DNA of 64,000 nt from Pedobacter sp. AK013 (lineage in GTDB: Bacteria > Bacteroidota > Bacteroidia > Sphingobacteriales > Sphingobacteriaceae). The DNA lies in assembly GCF_014205835.1 (NCBI RefSeq), contig NZ_JACHCQ010000001.1:186001-250000 (forward strand), read 5' to 3'. The notes under the pieces were generated by a model. It worked only from the letters and a program-made list of their open reading frames with translations. It searched no databases and was not told where the DNA came from. Position 1 is the first letter of the stretch. The number at the start of each line of letters is the position of its first letter. Below, one piece after another: positions 19,273 to 27,476 of this stretch. A program made the translations under genes and the position numbers.

Positions 19273-19425
19273 ATGACAGTATCAGACTTTAACATCTTAG
19301 GCAAAAAGATATTGGTGGGCATCATTGTAACGCTGATCCCCTTTATCATCATTGTCGGTGGTCTTTACCTTACCCAGCGTTTATTGGGCAATAAGCCATC
19401 AACCCAGATTATTCACAAAAACTAA
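19273..19425 (+). CDS. Small single-pass membrane protein (50 aa) in the SusCD-hydroxylase operon
   Basis: ATG at 19273, TAA at 19423-19425. The 50-residue product begins MTVSDFNILGKK, followed by a strongly hydrophobic helix (about 13-35) and a short polar tail. It lies 30 bp after susD and 10 bp before the next small gene, all on the same strand. The family is unrecognised. Its place suggests a membrane adaptor for the hydroxylase two genes on; that is inference only. Confidence 0.6.
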   Translation: MTVSDFNILGKKILVGIIVTLIPFIIIVGGLYLTQRLLGNKPSTQIIHKN

Positions 19426-19435
19426 ATCATGAACC

Positions 19436-19636
19436 ATGAAACTCGAAGAAAAAACCCGACAAAAAATTATTAGAAATGCGGTATTGAGCCTCTTCATCTA
19501 TGTGTTGCCCATTGTCTTAATGTTTGTAACCTTTTACATTACCGGCGAAAGGCCCTGGCTAAAACAACAGCATAAAGCTGAAAAAACTAAATCTGTAAAC
19601 CCTAAAAATTCATCAAGCAATGGAACCAGTGATTAA
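19436..19636 (+). CDS. Small single-pass membrane protein (66 aa) overlapping the hydroxylase gene
   Basis: This is a 66-aa protein with a basic N-terminus (MKLEEKTRQKIIRN), one transmembrane helix (about 15-36, LSLFIYVLPIVLMFVTFYI) and a Lys/Ser-rich tail. Its last 17 bp overlap the start of the hydroxylase gene in another frame, which suggests translational coupling. No family recognised. Together with the preceding 50-aa protein it forms a pair of tiny membrane proteins between a SusCD pair and a membrane di-iron enzyme. Confidence 0.7.
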   Translation: MKLEEKTRQKIIRNAVLSLFIYVLPIVLMFVTFYITGERPWLKQQHKAEKTKSVNPKNSSSNGTSD

Positions 19637-20591
19637 TTTTATCAAAAGCGTAATCGAAAACCTGAATGGTTTCGGTTTCCCATTTTTAGTATTCTTTCTT
19701 GGCGTACTCGAATTTTCTTTTGGATTGTATAAAGGCAAGTGGCCGAAAAACGAACGTTTTGTTGATATTGCCTGCTTTACCCTACCAAGATTGGTTATCA
19801 GGCCTGTTGTGGCCTATTTCGGTTTGAAGTTTCTACCAGCCGTGCTACCTGGCTTAAAAAACACCTTCGAGTGGGTACCTTTCTTTTGGGGCTGTATTAT
19901 TATAGCCATTGCAGATGACCTTACGCAGTATTGGTACCATAGGCTGCACCACGAAATTCCCTGGTTATGGCGTTTTCACCGTACGCACCACTCGGCACCG
20001 TATATGGGCATGGCCATGGCCAGCAGACAGAATGCTATTTATACTCTGTTTTTTTCGCAAACCTACCTTACCACAGCGTTGGTATATTTAGGACTAGGCA
20101 TACCTGCCATCGTGGTAAGGGGAATTAAAGGTACCATTACCACCCTGGCGCACTCCAGCATTCCATGGGATAAACCTTTCTATAAATACAAGATCCTGCA
20201 CCCTCTGGCGTGGGTATTGGAAAGAACAATCTCTACACCTGCTACGCACCATGCGCATCATGCAGCAACAACAGATGATGGCGTGGGTTACTATAAAGGT
20301 AATTTTGGCAATATGTTCTTTTTATGGGATATTATTTTTGGTACCGCTTTAATTACCAGAAAATACCCTAAAGCTTACGGCATTTCACATTATGAAGGCG
20401 ACCAATGGTATGCGCAGTTATTGTGGCCAATATTTAAATCGAAAGTGGCTGGTAGCGAACTGGCAAAAGATGGACCGGTTGTGAGGTTAGATGAACCGAC
20501 TCCTGCACCCCTTATTCAGAATAAACCAGACGAAGATTTGGAAGAGGAGGAGTATTATTACCGCCCGAACGCAACACTTGTCAAAAATTAA
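19620..20591 (+). CDS. Fatty acid hydroxylase / sterol desaturase superfamily membrane enzyme
   Basis: This 323-aa integral membrane protein has the histidine clusters of the superfamily: HRLHH (107-111), HRTHH (120-124) and HHAHH near residue 215. These coordinate a di-iron centre that hydroxylates or desaturates lipid-like substrates using O2. Four or more membrane segments flank them. The C-terminal 35 residues are acidic and Pro-rich. It is the last gene of a susC-susD-small-small-hydroxylase unit. What it oxidises is unknown; candidates are an imported lipid, terpenoid or carotenoid, or a membrane lipid. Confidence 0.85.
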   Translation: MEPVINFIKSVIENLNGFGFPFLVFFLGVLEFSFGLYKGKWPKNERFVDIACFTLPRLVIRPVVAYFGLKFLPAVLPGLKNTFEWVPFFWGCIIIAIADDLTQYWYHRLHHEIPWLWRFHRTHHSAPYMGMAMASRQNAIYTLFFSQTYLTTALVYLGLGIPAIVVRGIKGTITTLAHSSIPWDKPFYKYKILHPLAWVLERTISTPATHHAHHAATTDDGVGYYKGNFGNMFFLWDIIFGTALITRKYPKAYGISHYEGDQWYAQLLWPIFKSKVAGSELAKDGPVVRLDEPTPAPLIQNKPDEDLEEEEYYYRPNATLVKN

Positions 20592-20596
20592 TACGA

Positions 20597-20842
20597 AAGA
20601 GGCTGTATCATAAGTTTAAAATTGTCATCCTGAGAATAATTTATTGGATAAAAACCAATATGGGCGACAGGAGAATTCAACGACATTGATCTACTCGAAA
20701 AATCGTCATTGCGATAAGGCTTTTTCAGCCGACGAAGCAATCTTTCATGCCAGCGATCCTTGCTGCAAAGATTACTTCGTCGTTCCTTCCCGCAATGACG
20801 ACATTTAATTTATTAGATACGTTGTTTATGAGACAGCCTCTT
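20597..20842. repeat. MITE-like nested palindromic repeat element
   Basis: Outer inverted ends GAGGCTGTATCATAA (20599-20613) and TTATGAGACAGCCTC (20826-20840) differ at one base. Inside is a second inverted pair, CGTCATTGCG (20704-20713) with CGCAATGACG (20791-20800), and a third around GACGAAGCAATC / GATTACTTCGTC. There is no coding capacity. The inner part resembles the sequence at 40831-40929. The element fills the gap between two convergent genes. Confidence 0.75.
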
Positions 20843-20858
20843 AATTTTAGGTTATATT

Positions 20859-22727
20859 TTAGCCTATATTTTGCAAAAACAAATTCAAGTCGTCTTCTTT
20901 GCCCAAGCCCAGCTTTTGTTTAATCCGGTAACGGCTCATGCGCACACTTTTGGGTTCGATGCCCAAGCGGATGGAAACCTCTTTATTGGTCAAACCCATC
21001 AACATATAAGAGCAGTATTTTAAATCAAGGCGGGTAAGTGTATGGTTTGCTTTCTCTTGCAGGCGTTCAAAAAAAGCAGGATTGGCATCAACAAAATCTA
21101 CCTTATACTCCTCAAACTCTTTATCCATTCTTTTCTGCTGATTTACAATCCGTTTAATCTGTTCATCAAGCGAAAGATGGCTCTCACTGTTTACCTTATC
21201 AGACAGGAGTTCAAGCAGTTCATTTTTCTCTTCAATCTGCAGATTACCGGCCAAAACCTCTTTTTCAAGGCGTTCTTGTCGCTCTTTTAGTAAGGCCTGC
21301 TCGGCCTTTAACTGCAAAGCTTCGGTCTCTTTTAATTGTGCTTTTAGCTCTGCAGCATCCTTTTGCTGATCAATTAATTCCTGTTTCCTCACCGAGGCTT
21401 TGAGCTTGTAGTTGTAGGAAATCAACAGAAAAAGTAAGGCCACTATCCCTGTAAGGCCTGAAATAATGTAGAAAACATTTATTTTTTTTGTATAAGCGCT
21501 CTGCTGATGGAGATATGCGATTTCCTGCTCTTTTTTTTCAGATTGATATTGTGCCTCAATCTTGACGGTATTATTTATTTTTTCTTCGTCGAATGCCTTT
21601 TTATAATTTGCAACGTATTGTTTGAAATAATTTAGCGCTGCCCCTTTATCTCCTTTCTTCTCGGCTATATTGGCCAGCCCCTGAAATATCCTTGACTTTG
21701 TGAGGGGCATTTTAACTACTCCATCTTCAATTTTGCTTAAACCTGTCAATAATATTTTTTCGGCCTGTTCATAATTACCGTCCCTCAGGTAGTATTCGCT
21801 TTTTAATCCGTAACAATTCAATAAAATCTCTTGTAAATTCGTTTTTGTAGCAATTTCTATAGCCTCATCTACATATTTTTCAGCACTATCGCGATAACTG
21901 GCCGGAAAGTATTGAAAGTAGGTATTCGCGGTGTTTAGCGCTACAGCAGCAGTATTGCTGTATACGAGCAAACGCCCTTCCTGTTTTTTGGAGAACCAAA
22001 GCGATTTTTTGTAAACTTTTAAAGCCGAATCAAGCAGCTTGCGTTTTGTGGTATCCAGCTTAAAACTGTCAAAAAAGGTTTGTCCTATAGTAAAATAAGC
22101 ATTATTCAATGCATCAACCTGCTGGCTTTTAACTGCTGTTCGGTAGCATAGATCTGCATATTTTTGTTGTTTTGATGGGTTATTTCCATATCCATAAAAA
22201 CTGGCCAGATAATGATAGATCGTACTCTCGTATTCATAAGTATTTTCTCCCTTAAAAAAATCGAGTGCTTTAAACATCTTGGCAATAGATTTATCGTTTT
22301 CATCATTAACCAGATCTAACCAGCCATTTCTAAACCACACAAAACCTAGGGTAACCCTGTCTTTCGTTTTCCTGGCATAGTACATGGCACTATCAAGGCT
22401 TTGATAAGCATTTTTCATGTCTTTTTTCCAAACATATAAATGTACAAGTGTTGCATAGATCATTGCTTTACTCTTCCCATCTTTTAGCCCGGCACTAACC
22501 TGGAGCGCCTGATCGGTTAACTTGAAAGATATTGGAAGGTTTTTCTCAAAATTGGCCTTTGCCAACTTACACAATAAATTTACGCGTAGCTCATTGCTTG
22601 TACTTTTTTGTACAAGTAAACGGCTTAAGGAATCGATATAAATTTTTTGGGCCTCTGCACTTTTAAAAAAAAGGAAAAGACAGATAAAGAGGCCTGTTAA
22701 GTTTTTCAGTGGTAGCTGCATATTCAA
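20859..22727 (-). CDS. Membrane-anchored TPR / coiled-coil / LuxR-type HTH transcriptional regulator, copy 1
   Basis: This is a 622-aa one-component regulator. It has a signal peptide (residues 1-26), TPR helices to about 400, one transmembrane helix (FYIISGLTGIVALLFLLI), a long charged coiled coil, and a C-terminal GerE/LuxR-type HTH (LTNKEVSIRLGIEPKSVRMSRYRIKQKLGL). The topology places the TPR domain outside the cytoplasmic membrane and the HTH inside. The paralogue at 25063-26907 has the same layout and a nearly identical C-terminus. It is divergent from a DUF4870-like gene, with four phased GTAG half-sites between them, so it probably controls that promoter and perhaps itself. An internal ATG six bases later is an equal start. 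Confidence 0.85.
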   Translation of the reverse strand: MNMQLPLKNLTGLFICLFLFFKSAEAQKIYIDSLSRLLVQKSTSNELRVNLLCKLAKANFEKNLPISFKLTDQALQVSAGLKDGKSKAMIYATLVHLYVWKKDMKNAYQSLDSAMYYARKTKDRVTLGFVWFRNGWLDLVNDENDKSIAKMFKALDFFKGENTYEYESTIYHYLASFYGYGNNPSKQQKYADLCYRTAVKSQQVDALNNAYFTIGQTFFDSFKLDTTKRKLLDSALKVYKKSLWFSKKQEGRLLVYSNTAAVALNTANTYFQYFPASYRDSAEKYVDEAIEIATKTNLQEILLNCYGLKSEYYLRDGNYEQAEKILLTGLSKIEDGVVKMPLTKSRIFQGLANIAEKKGDKGAALNYFKQYVANYKKAFDEEKINNTVKIEAQYQSEKKEQEIAYLHQQSAYTKKINVFYIISGLTGIVALLFLLISYNYKLKASVRKQELIDQQKDAAELKAQLKETEALQLKAEQALLKERQERLEKEVLAGNLQIEEKNELLELLSDKVNSESHLSLDEQIKRIVNQQKRMDKEFEEYKVDFVDANPAFFERLQEKANHTLTRLDLKYCSYMLMGLTNKEVSIRLGIEPKSVRMSRYRIKQKLGLGKEDDLNLFLQNIG

Positions 22728-22800
22728 AAATAGAAAAGAAACGCTTTTACAAAAGCAGAATTACAACAAATAAATGGTATCTGGCCATTTAAAGGCCTTT

Positions 22801-22851
22801 TGTAGACTCCTTGTAGACGTTATTTAAAAAACGGGTAGTCGCTGTGTAGTC
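22801..22851. promoter_or_regulatory. Four phased GTAG half-sites (operator, copy 1)
   Basis: GTAG occurs at 22802, 22813, 22835 and 22846, offsets 0, 11, 33 and 44. Contexts are TGTAGAC, TGTAGAC, GGTAGTC and TGTAGTC. All four lie on the same face of the helix. The last half-site begins 38 bp before the -7 box at 22884. The divergent region of the paralogous locus at 27012-27060 repeats the same offsets exactly. Probable binding array for the adjacent TPR/LuxR regulator. Confidence 0.7.
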
Positions 22852-22860
22852 TGCCTTTTC

Positions 22861-22891
22861 TTGGCCAACTGTTTAACTGCCCATAGCTTTG
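22861..22891 (+). promoter_or_regulatory. Predicted promoter of the DUF4870-like gene, copy 1
   Basis: TTG (22861-22863) is followed after 20 nt by TAGCTTTG (22884-22891), a full TAnnTTTG -7 box. Transcription would begin near 22898, about 25 nt before the ATG at 22923. The half-site array ends about 10 bp upstream of the -33 element, as expected for an activator. Confidence 0.65.
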
Positions 22892-22922
22892 ATTTATTCA
22901 ATTCACAAAAAAAATAAAGCAC

Positions 22923-23255
22923 ATGAAACAGAAAACAATGGCCATTGTAGCCTACATTACACTGATCGGCTGGATCATTTCTTACCTGGAGTTTAAAAAA
23001 TCGACAGAAAAAAGCAGACTGGTAAATTACCACCTCGGGCAATCGCTCGGACTGATCATCACCTCTATTGTTTTAAGTATTTTGAGCAGTGTTATTTTAG
23101 CGGTTATTCCATCTTTAGGTACTATTTTTTATCTTATTTTATTAATTCCGTTCGTATTGTTATTGCTTGGTATCATCGCGGCCAGCAACGAACTGGAGAA
23201 ACCTGTTCCACTTATCGGAAAAATATTCGAAGGGAAGTTCAATTTCGCTTCTTAA
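22923..23255 (+). CDS. Small polytopic membrane protein, DUF4870-like, copy 1
   Basis: This 110-aa protein has three hydrophobic segments and the DUF4870-type motif YHLGQSLGL after the first helix, ending in the conserved PLIGKIFEGKF. DUF4870 proteins are small membrane proteins of unknown function. It is paralogous to the 109-aa protein at 27137-27466 (shared YITLIGW, QSLGL, PLIGK), which sits at the same place relative to its own regulator. It heads a plus-strand run followed by the Hcp-like gene 20 bp downstream. Confidence 0.75.
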   Translation: MKQKTMAIVAYITLIGWIISYLEFKKSTEKSRLVNYHLGQSLGLIITSIVLSILSSVILAVIPSLGTIFYLILLIPFVLLLLGIIAASNELEKPVPLIGKIFEGKFNFAS

Positions 23256-23275
23256 CATCAAATAAAATATTAATT

Positions 23276-23749
23276 ATGAAAACCAAATGGTATAACAAAA
23301 TCCTGATTCTATTGTTATTGCTAGGCAGCTTTAATGCCCTGGCACAAAATGAGGCACAGGCAGAAATTGAATTAAAATTGTCTGACCAGGCCACCAATAC
23401 TATTCATAGCTACAAGCTTTACGGGGCTGGTTATTCATTAACCAACCCTTTTTATGAGCGTGAAGGCAAATTGATTAATAATGGCAATTGCAGCATTAAT
23501 ATAGAATTCGCCCAGGATCCTGATGAATTTTTACTCAAGTGGGTGGCAGGGCAGCTTAAAAATACATCAGGTGAAATCACGGTGGTAACCTTGAACAACG
23601 TAAAAAAAATCCGTAAAATGACATTTACAGACGGACGGCTTGCAGCTTCGTCAGAAAGCTTTTTTGTTACTGGAAATGGTACTTCACCGCAGATAAGCTT
23701 TTACGTAAAAACACTGGCTATTGATGGAACTACGGTATTTTCAGAATAG
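23276..23749 (+). CDS. Exported Hcp/TssD-like beta-barrel protein
   Basis: This is a 157-aa protein with a clear signal peptide (hydrophobic core ILLLLLLGSF, cleavage near ALAQ). The mature part follows the order of Bacteroidota TssD (Hcp) proteins by eye: a strand with LLKWVAGQLKNTSGEITVV, then KIRKMTFTDGRLAASSESFF, then a final strand pair (QISFYVKTLAIDG). Hcp forms the hexameric rings of type VI secretion tubes and is normally cytoplasmic with no signal peptide. This is therefore a relocated Hcp fold or a look-alike. No T6SS sheath, baseplate or ClpV gene is in the window. It is followed by the SUFU-domain gene. Confidence 0.5.
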   Translation: MKTKWYNKILILLLLLGSFNALAQNEAQAEIELKLSDQATNTIHSYKLYGAGYSLTNPFYEREGKLINNGNCSINIEFAQDPDEFLLKWVAGQLKNTSGEITVVTLNNVKKIRKMTFTDGRLAASSESFFVTGNGTSPQISFYVKTLAIDGTTVFSE

Positions 23750-23806
23750 ATGCAGTGGCAGAAAGCATAATATTCCAAAACTCAAGTTACTTACTTAAAA
23801 TGTAAA

Positions 23807-24469
23807 ATGATCATGAACCCTGAAATATATAAACAACAATTTACTACAGATGACACACCGGGCTGGCAGGCAATAGATAATGAGCTGGAAAAAATATATG
23901 GTGATAGGGAAGCACGCCATTATGGACCGCTGTGCGGGCTCCATTATGTAGCTGGCGGAACAGACCCGATAGATGGGACCAGTATTTACGACAGCAACCA
24001 CCAGACTTTTCATCGGCACATGATCAGTTATGGTATGAGCGAACTGTATTATAATGAAGAGAAAGCTGGTGAGGAATTTAGCAAGTGGGGCTTTGAGTTT
24101 ACATTTAGATTGGCGCCTTTTAAAGATGATGAAAATGATCCCATTTGGGCTATAAACGTAATGAACAACCTGGCTCGCTACGTATTTTCAAGCGGTAAAT
24201 GGTTTGAAGAAAATCATTTTATCCCAGCAAATGGGCCAATAAGATTAAATACAGAAACAGAAATAACAGGCTTTGTTTTTGCCTTAGATCCCGAACTGGG
24301 AAAAATAGACACCCCTCATGGCGAAGTAAGCTTTTTACAATTAGTAGGCATTACCGATGCAGAAGTAGAAGATTTGAAAAAAAAACCTACAATAGGTGCT
24401 GTACAAGAACTGATCGAAAAATTGAAAAAGGACAATCCACTGTTAATTACAGATCTTAGCAGAAAATAA
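23807..24469 (+). CDS. Suppressor-of-fused (SUFU) domain protein
   Basis: This 220-aa cytoplasmic protein matches bacterial SUFU-domain proteins: GLHYVAGGTDPIDG, the MSELYYNEEKAGEEFSKWGFEFTFRL region, and PIWAINVMNNLARYVF. In bacteria this domain occurs mostly as an immunity protein against polymorphic or contact-dependent toxins. It sits 57 bp after the Hcp-like gene and 24 bp before a lipoprotein gene. No toxin ORF is adjacent. An in-frame ATG six bases later is an equally good start. Confidence 0.8.
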   Translation: MIMNPEIYKQQFTTDDTPGWQAIDNELEKIYGDREARHYGPLCGLHYVAGGTDPIDGTSIYDSNHQTFHRHMISYGMSELYYNEEKAGEEFSKWGFEFTFRLAPFKDDENDPIWAINVMNNLARYVFSSGKWFEENHFIPANGPIRLNTETEITGFVFALDPELGKIDTPHGEVSFLQLVGITDAEVEDLKKKPTIGAVQELIEKLKKDNPLLITDLSRK

Positions 24470-24493
24470 TTTAGAAATCCTGTATAAACCATT

Positions 24494-25021
24494 ATGATAC
24501 CAAGAAATATCCTTTTAGTCATGCTGATTTTGATTGTTTCCTCTTGCCAATCTAAAAAAGCAGTTCATTTAAAAACAGTCCTGGAGCAAAAGAAACGGGT
24601 TGTTTTTAATATAATGCTGGGCAAAAACGGCCCTAATGAACAAAAACTGAAGTGCCTGATTGATGGCGATTTTAAATGCGCCCAACAGGCAATATCCGAA
24701 GAGGAGCGGGCATTCAATAAAATCATCAATGAAATAAATGCACTGGAAACAGGAGATATTAAATATGGTAACGAAATAAAATCGGCAACAAGCAACTATT
24801 ATAAAGCTATTAAAGAATCCGAAATTTTTGACCGCTTAGTTATTGCTCAGCAACAGATCAGCCAAAATGAAACAAATACTGAAAAAATACGGGATGCCGC
24901 AATGCGCCAACATGGGCAATTATCAAGAGAGAGGCTGGAAATGCACAAAATAATCAGTAAAAAAGAACAGGTATTGGCCGAAGTACAAAAACAGTTCGAT
25001 TTGCTTAACCATTTGCGTTAA
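24494..25021 (+). CDS. Helical lipoprotein (175 aa), unrecognised, copy 1
   Basis: Signal peptide with lipobox (LIVSSC, Cys19), then a mostly alpha-helical, charged mature domain with a Cys pair (CLIDGDFKC). The 175-aa length equals that of the lipoprotein at 27477-28004 in the paralogous locus. Both are helical and both follow a DUF4870-like gene. Sequence similarity between them is weak by eye. Likely envelope-located; function unknown. It converges on the second TPR regulator gene with a 41-bp gap. Confidence 0.65.
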   Translation: MIPRNILLVMLILIVSSCQSKKAVHLKTVLEQKKRVVFNIMLGKNGPNEQKLKCLIDGDFKCAQQAISEEERAFNKIINEINALETGDIKYGNEIKSATSNYYKAIKESEIFDRLVIAQQQISQNETNTEKIRDAAMRQHGQLSRERLEMHKIISKKEQVLAEVQKQFDLLNHLR

Positions 25022-25062
25022 CCTGTTTTTCGCCCTAATAAACACTTAAAAAACCACTGGCT

Positions 25063-26907
25063 TTAAGCCATGTTCCGCAAAAATAAATTCAAATCCTCTT
25101 CCTTGTCAAGCCCCAGTTTTTGTTTAACGCGGTAGCGGCTCATCCGCACACTTTTGGCTTCGATATGCATTAGCTGGGCAATTTTTTTGGTGTCCATCTT
25201 TAAATGGAGGTAAGCACAGAGCTTCAGATCGAGTGCCGTGAGTTTTTGTTGTGCCCTTTGATTTAACAGAGAAAAAAAATCTGGATGAACCTGTTGGATC
25301 TGAAATTTGGCTTCTTCGAAATCATTATCCAATAGCAATTCTTCATTCCAGATTTTATTGATGTTGAGCTGGTGATTATCACTAAGTTTTTCCTTAATCT
25401 GGAAAAGCATTTCTTTTTTATGCTCGAGCTGTAACTGACTGGCCATTACTTCTTTCTGCAATTGTTGCTGTTGGCTTTCCAACAACAGCTGCTCAGCCTT
25501 TAACCTCGCCTGCTCCTCTTTTTCGAATTTCATCTGCAATTCGGCATCCTGTTTTTCTAAATGCAATTGCTTCTCGCGCTGTAAGGAGTACCTTAACCTG
25601 AAGTGGTAAGAGCGGAACATAAATATAAGTCCCAACAGCGAAGCAATGGCAATACCAATGTACAGGTACTTTTGTTGCTGTGCGTATTTTTCGCTTTGTT
25701 TTAATAACTTAACTTCACTGTTTTTTTTTTCAGCTTCATACTGAACCTCCAGTTTTTGAGCATTTAATGTCCGTTTTTCATCAAAAAGTTTGTTACCATA
25801 TTCCGTTGCTTTTTTCTGAAATTCAAGTGCTTTTCCATAATTTCCATTCTGCTCATAAAAATTGGAAAGCGCAGTTACCACATTAATCAGGGTATAATAA
25901 TAAGGTACTTTCTGGCTTATCATTACATGATAGGCCTCTTGCAGATAACCTTCGGCCATTACCAGATTTTTATCTCTCCTGGCGTATTCGCTCAGAATCC
26001 CTAAACTACTCGCCCTTATTTCTTCGCCGTTTATTGCACCTTTCATTACTTCGTTGGCCATACTGGCGTAAAGGATCGCGTTGTTTTTTGCTTCCTTATC
26101 AGTATCGGCGAAATATCTCAAATAATAATCTGCGCTATTGATACAGGCAATACCATAAGTTTTTCGGGCAACATATTTAGGGTATTGCTGATAAAGGTTT
26201 TGGGCTTTATTTAAATAGTAAATAATACTGTCGCGAAACACTCCATTTTTAGTGCTGGCGTAATTATAATCGGCCGCAACAGATAACGCGATATAACAAT
26301 TGCTCAACAGGTTATAATCTGTGGTTTTTAAAGCATTTTGCGTAGCTGCCCGAGCATACTTGTTCACATTTTTAATATCATCCCAACGTGAGTTGAGCAT
26401 ATAAAGCTGGTAATATATTTTGGCGCTGAGATAAGGGTCGGACACTTTTTCCAACGACTTGAGTGCAAGCCGGCAATATTTGGTAATCTGTTCAGAATTA
26501 TCAATCGCATTATAAAATAGAGCCTGCGCATAATAAGCATAAGCCATTGTAACAGGCTGCTTTGATTGTTGAGCAAGGAGCAAGGTGGTATCACTAGCTT
26601 TTTTTGATAAAACAAACTCTTTGGTGGTGGCATATACACTTGTCTGTATGGTATAGGCTTTTACAGCTTCTGTTAAATTTTTAAATTTTAAAGCTAAAGT
26701 TGCACTCAATTGAGCCTTTTGTATTGCTGCTTTATAATCGCCGTTAATTCTGCTCCGCTCTGCCAGTTGGGTAAGAAGTACAGGTTTATCTTTTTCGCTA
26801 AGGTTGCCGAGCGCTGTACTATCCAGCATAGTTTGCCCATTGGCAATAAAACAAATCAAAAACATTCCCATTAAGAATGTTATGCTTTTCAGAACCAGGT
26901 ATTTCAT
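25063..26907 (-). CDS. Membrane-anchored TPR / coiled-coil / LuxR-type HTH transcriptional regulator, copy 2
   Basis: This is a 614-aa paralogue of the protein at 20859-22727. It has a signal peptide ending near IANGQ, TPR helices to about 400, one membrane helix (YLYIGIAIASLLGLIFMF), a Gln/Glu/Lys-rich coiled coil, and a C-terminal HTH (KIAQLMHIEAKSVRMSRYRVKQKLGL). The last 45 residues nearly match copy 1, so both probably read the same DNA motif. It is divergent from a DUF4870-like gene, and the shared region has the same four-half-site layout. A fifth isolated TTGTAGACG lies at 26947-26955, close to this gene's start, which may reflect autoregulation. Confidence 0.85.
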   Translation of the reverse strand: MKYLVLKSITFLMGMFLICFIANGQTMLDSTALGNLSEKDKPVLLTQLAERSRINGDYKAAIQKAQLSATLALKFKNLTEAVKAYTIQTSVYATTKEFVLSKKASDTTLLLAQQSKQPVTMAYAYYAQALFYNAIDNSEQITKYCRLALKSLEKVSDPYLSAKIYYQLYMLNSRWDDIKNVNKYARAATQNALKTTDYNLLSNCYIALSVAADYNYASTKNGVFRDSIIYYLNKAQNLYQQYPKYVARKTYGIACINSADYYLRYFADTDKEAKNNAILYASMANEVMKGAINGEEIRASSLGILSEYARRDKNLVMAEGYLQEAYHVMISQKVPYYYTLINVVTALSNFYEQNGNYGKALEFQKKATEYGNKLFDEKRTLNAQKLEVQYEAEKKNSEVKLLKQSEKYAQQQKYLYIGIAIASLLGLIFMFRSYHFRLRYSLQREKQLHLEKQDAELQMKFEKEEQARLKAEQLLLESQQQQLQKEVMASQLQLEHKKEMLFQIKEKLSDNHQLNINKIWNEELLLDNDFEEAKFQIQQVHPDFFSLLNQRAQQKLTALDLKLCAYLHLKMDTKKIAQLMHIEAKSVRMSRYRVKQKLGLDKEEDLNLFLRNMA

Positions 26908-27011
26908 ATCGTAAAATTAACATAAATATTGAAGCTAGGGTATACGTTGTAGACGAAAAACAAAATAAATAAAAAACACAAACAACTGTAAAACAACACA
27001 TTAATAATTTT

Positions 27012-27060
27012 TGTAGATACATTGTAGACGTTTTTACAAAGTGCCGTAGATACTCTGTAG
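27012..27060. promoter_or_regulatory. Four phased GTAG half-sites (operator, copy 2)
   Basis: GTAG occurs at 27013, 27024, 27046 and 27057, offsets 0, 11, 33 and 44, identical to the array at 22801-22851. Contexts are TGTAGAT, TGTAGAC, CGTAGAT and TGTAGGC. The last half-site again starts 38 bp before the -7-like box (27095). Surrounding bases differ, so the spacing looks selected. Confidence 0.7.
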
Positions 27061-27071
27061 GCGGTAAAAAC

Positions 27072-27102
27072 TTTAAAAAACTGCCGATTAACCTCAATTT
27101 TG
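27072..27102 (+). promoter_or_regulatory. Predicted promoter of the DUF4870-like gene, copy 2
   Basis: TTT (27072-27074), 20 nt, then CAATTTTG (27095-27102), which is one mismatch from TAnnTTTG. It occupies the same place relative to the half-site array as the better promoter of copy 1. The weaker match fits an activator-dependent promoter. Confidence 0.5.
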
Positions 27103-27136
27103 AATCAAATAATTTTTCAATCTAAAAACAGAAATC

Positions 27137-27466
27137 ATGGACAACAAAACCCTTTCAATCATTTCTTACATCACGCTTATTGGTTGGTTAGTAGCCTATT
27201 TTACTGGAAAAGATAAAGCCGATACTTTGCTTAAATATCACTTAAGGCAATCGCTAGGACTTGCCATTGTAAGTATTATTTTCAACGTAGCCTTTACCAT
27301 CATTGCCAGCGTAGTGCCTAGTTTATCCTTTTTAGGATTTGTGGGTTATGCGTTTATCATTCTTTGGATTATAGGAATCATCAATGCGGCTAATGGTGCA
27401 TTAAAACCTATTCCGCTTATTGGTAAAATGTTCGAAGACAAGTCTTCATTTGTTGGTAAATACTAA
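27137..27466 (+). CDS. Small polytopic membrane protein, DUF4870-like, copy 2
   Basis: This 109-aa protein is a paralogue of 22923-23255 with the same three hydrophobic segments, KYHLRQSLGL motif and PLIGKMFEDK ending. It is the first gene of a long same-strand run (27137-33046) behind the second regulator's operator. The next gene begins 10 bp after its stop. Function of DUF4870 proteins is unknown. Confidence 0.75.
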   Translation: MDNKTLSIISYITLIGWLVAYFTGKDKADTLLKYHLRQSLGLAIVSIIFNVAFTIIASVVPSLSFLGFVGYAFIILWIIGIINAANGALKPIPLIGKMFEDKSSFVGKY

Positions 27467-27476
27467 AAAGAAGTTT

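Noticed and set aside
20597..20842. Insertion sequence
   Set aside because: No transposase reading frame; the element is only about 245 bp and fully palindromic, so listed as a repeat.
22791..22800. AAAGGCCTTT palindrome beside the first half-site array
   Set aside because: Not present at the paralogous locus, so not part of the shared operator.
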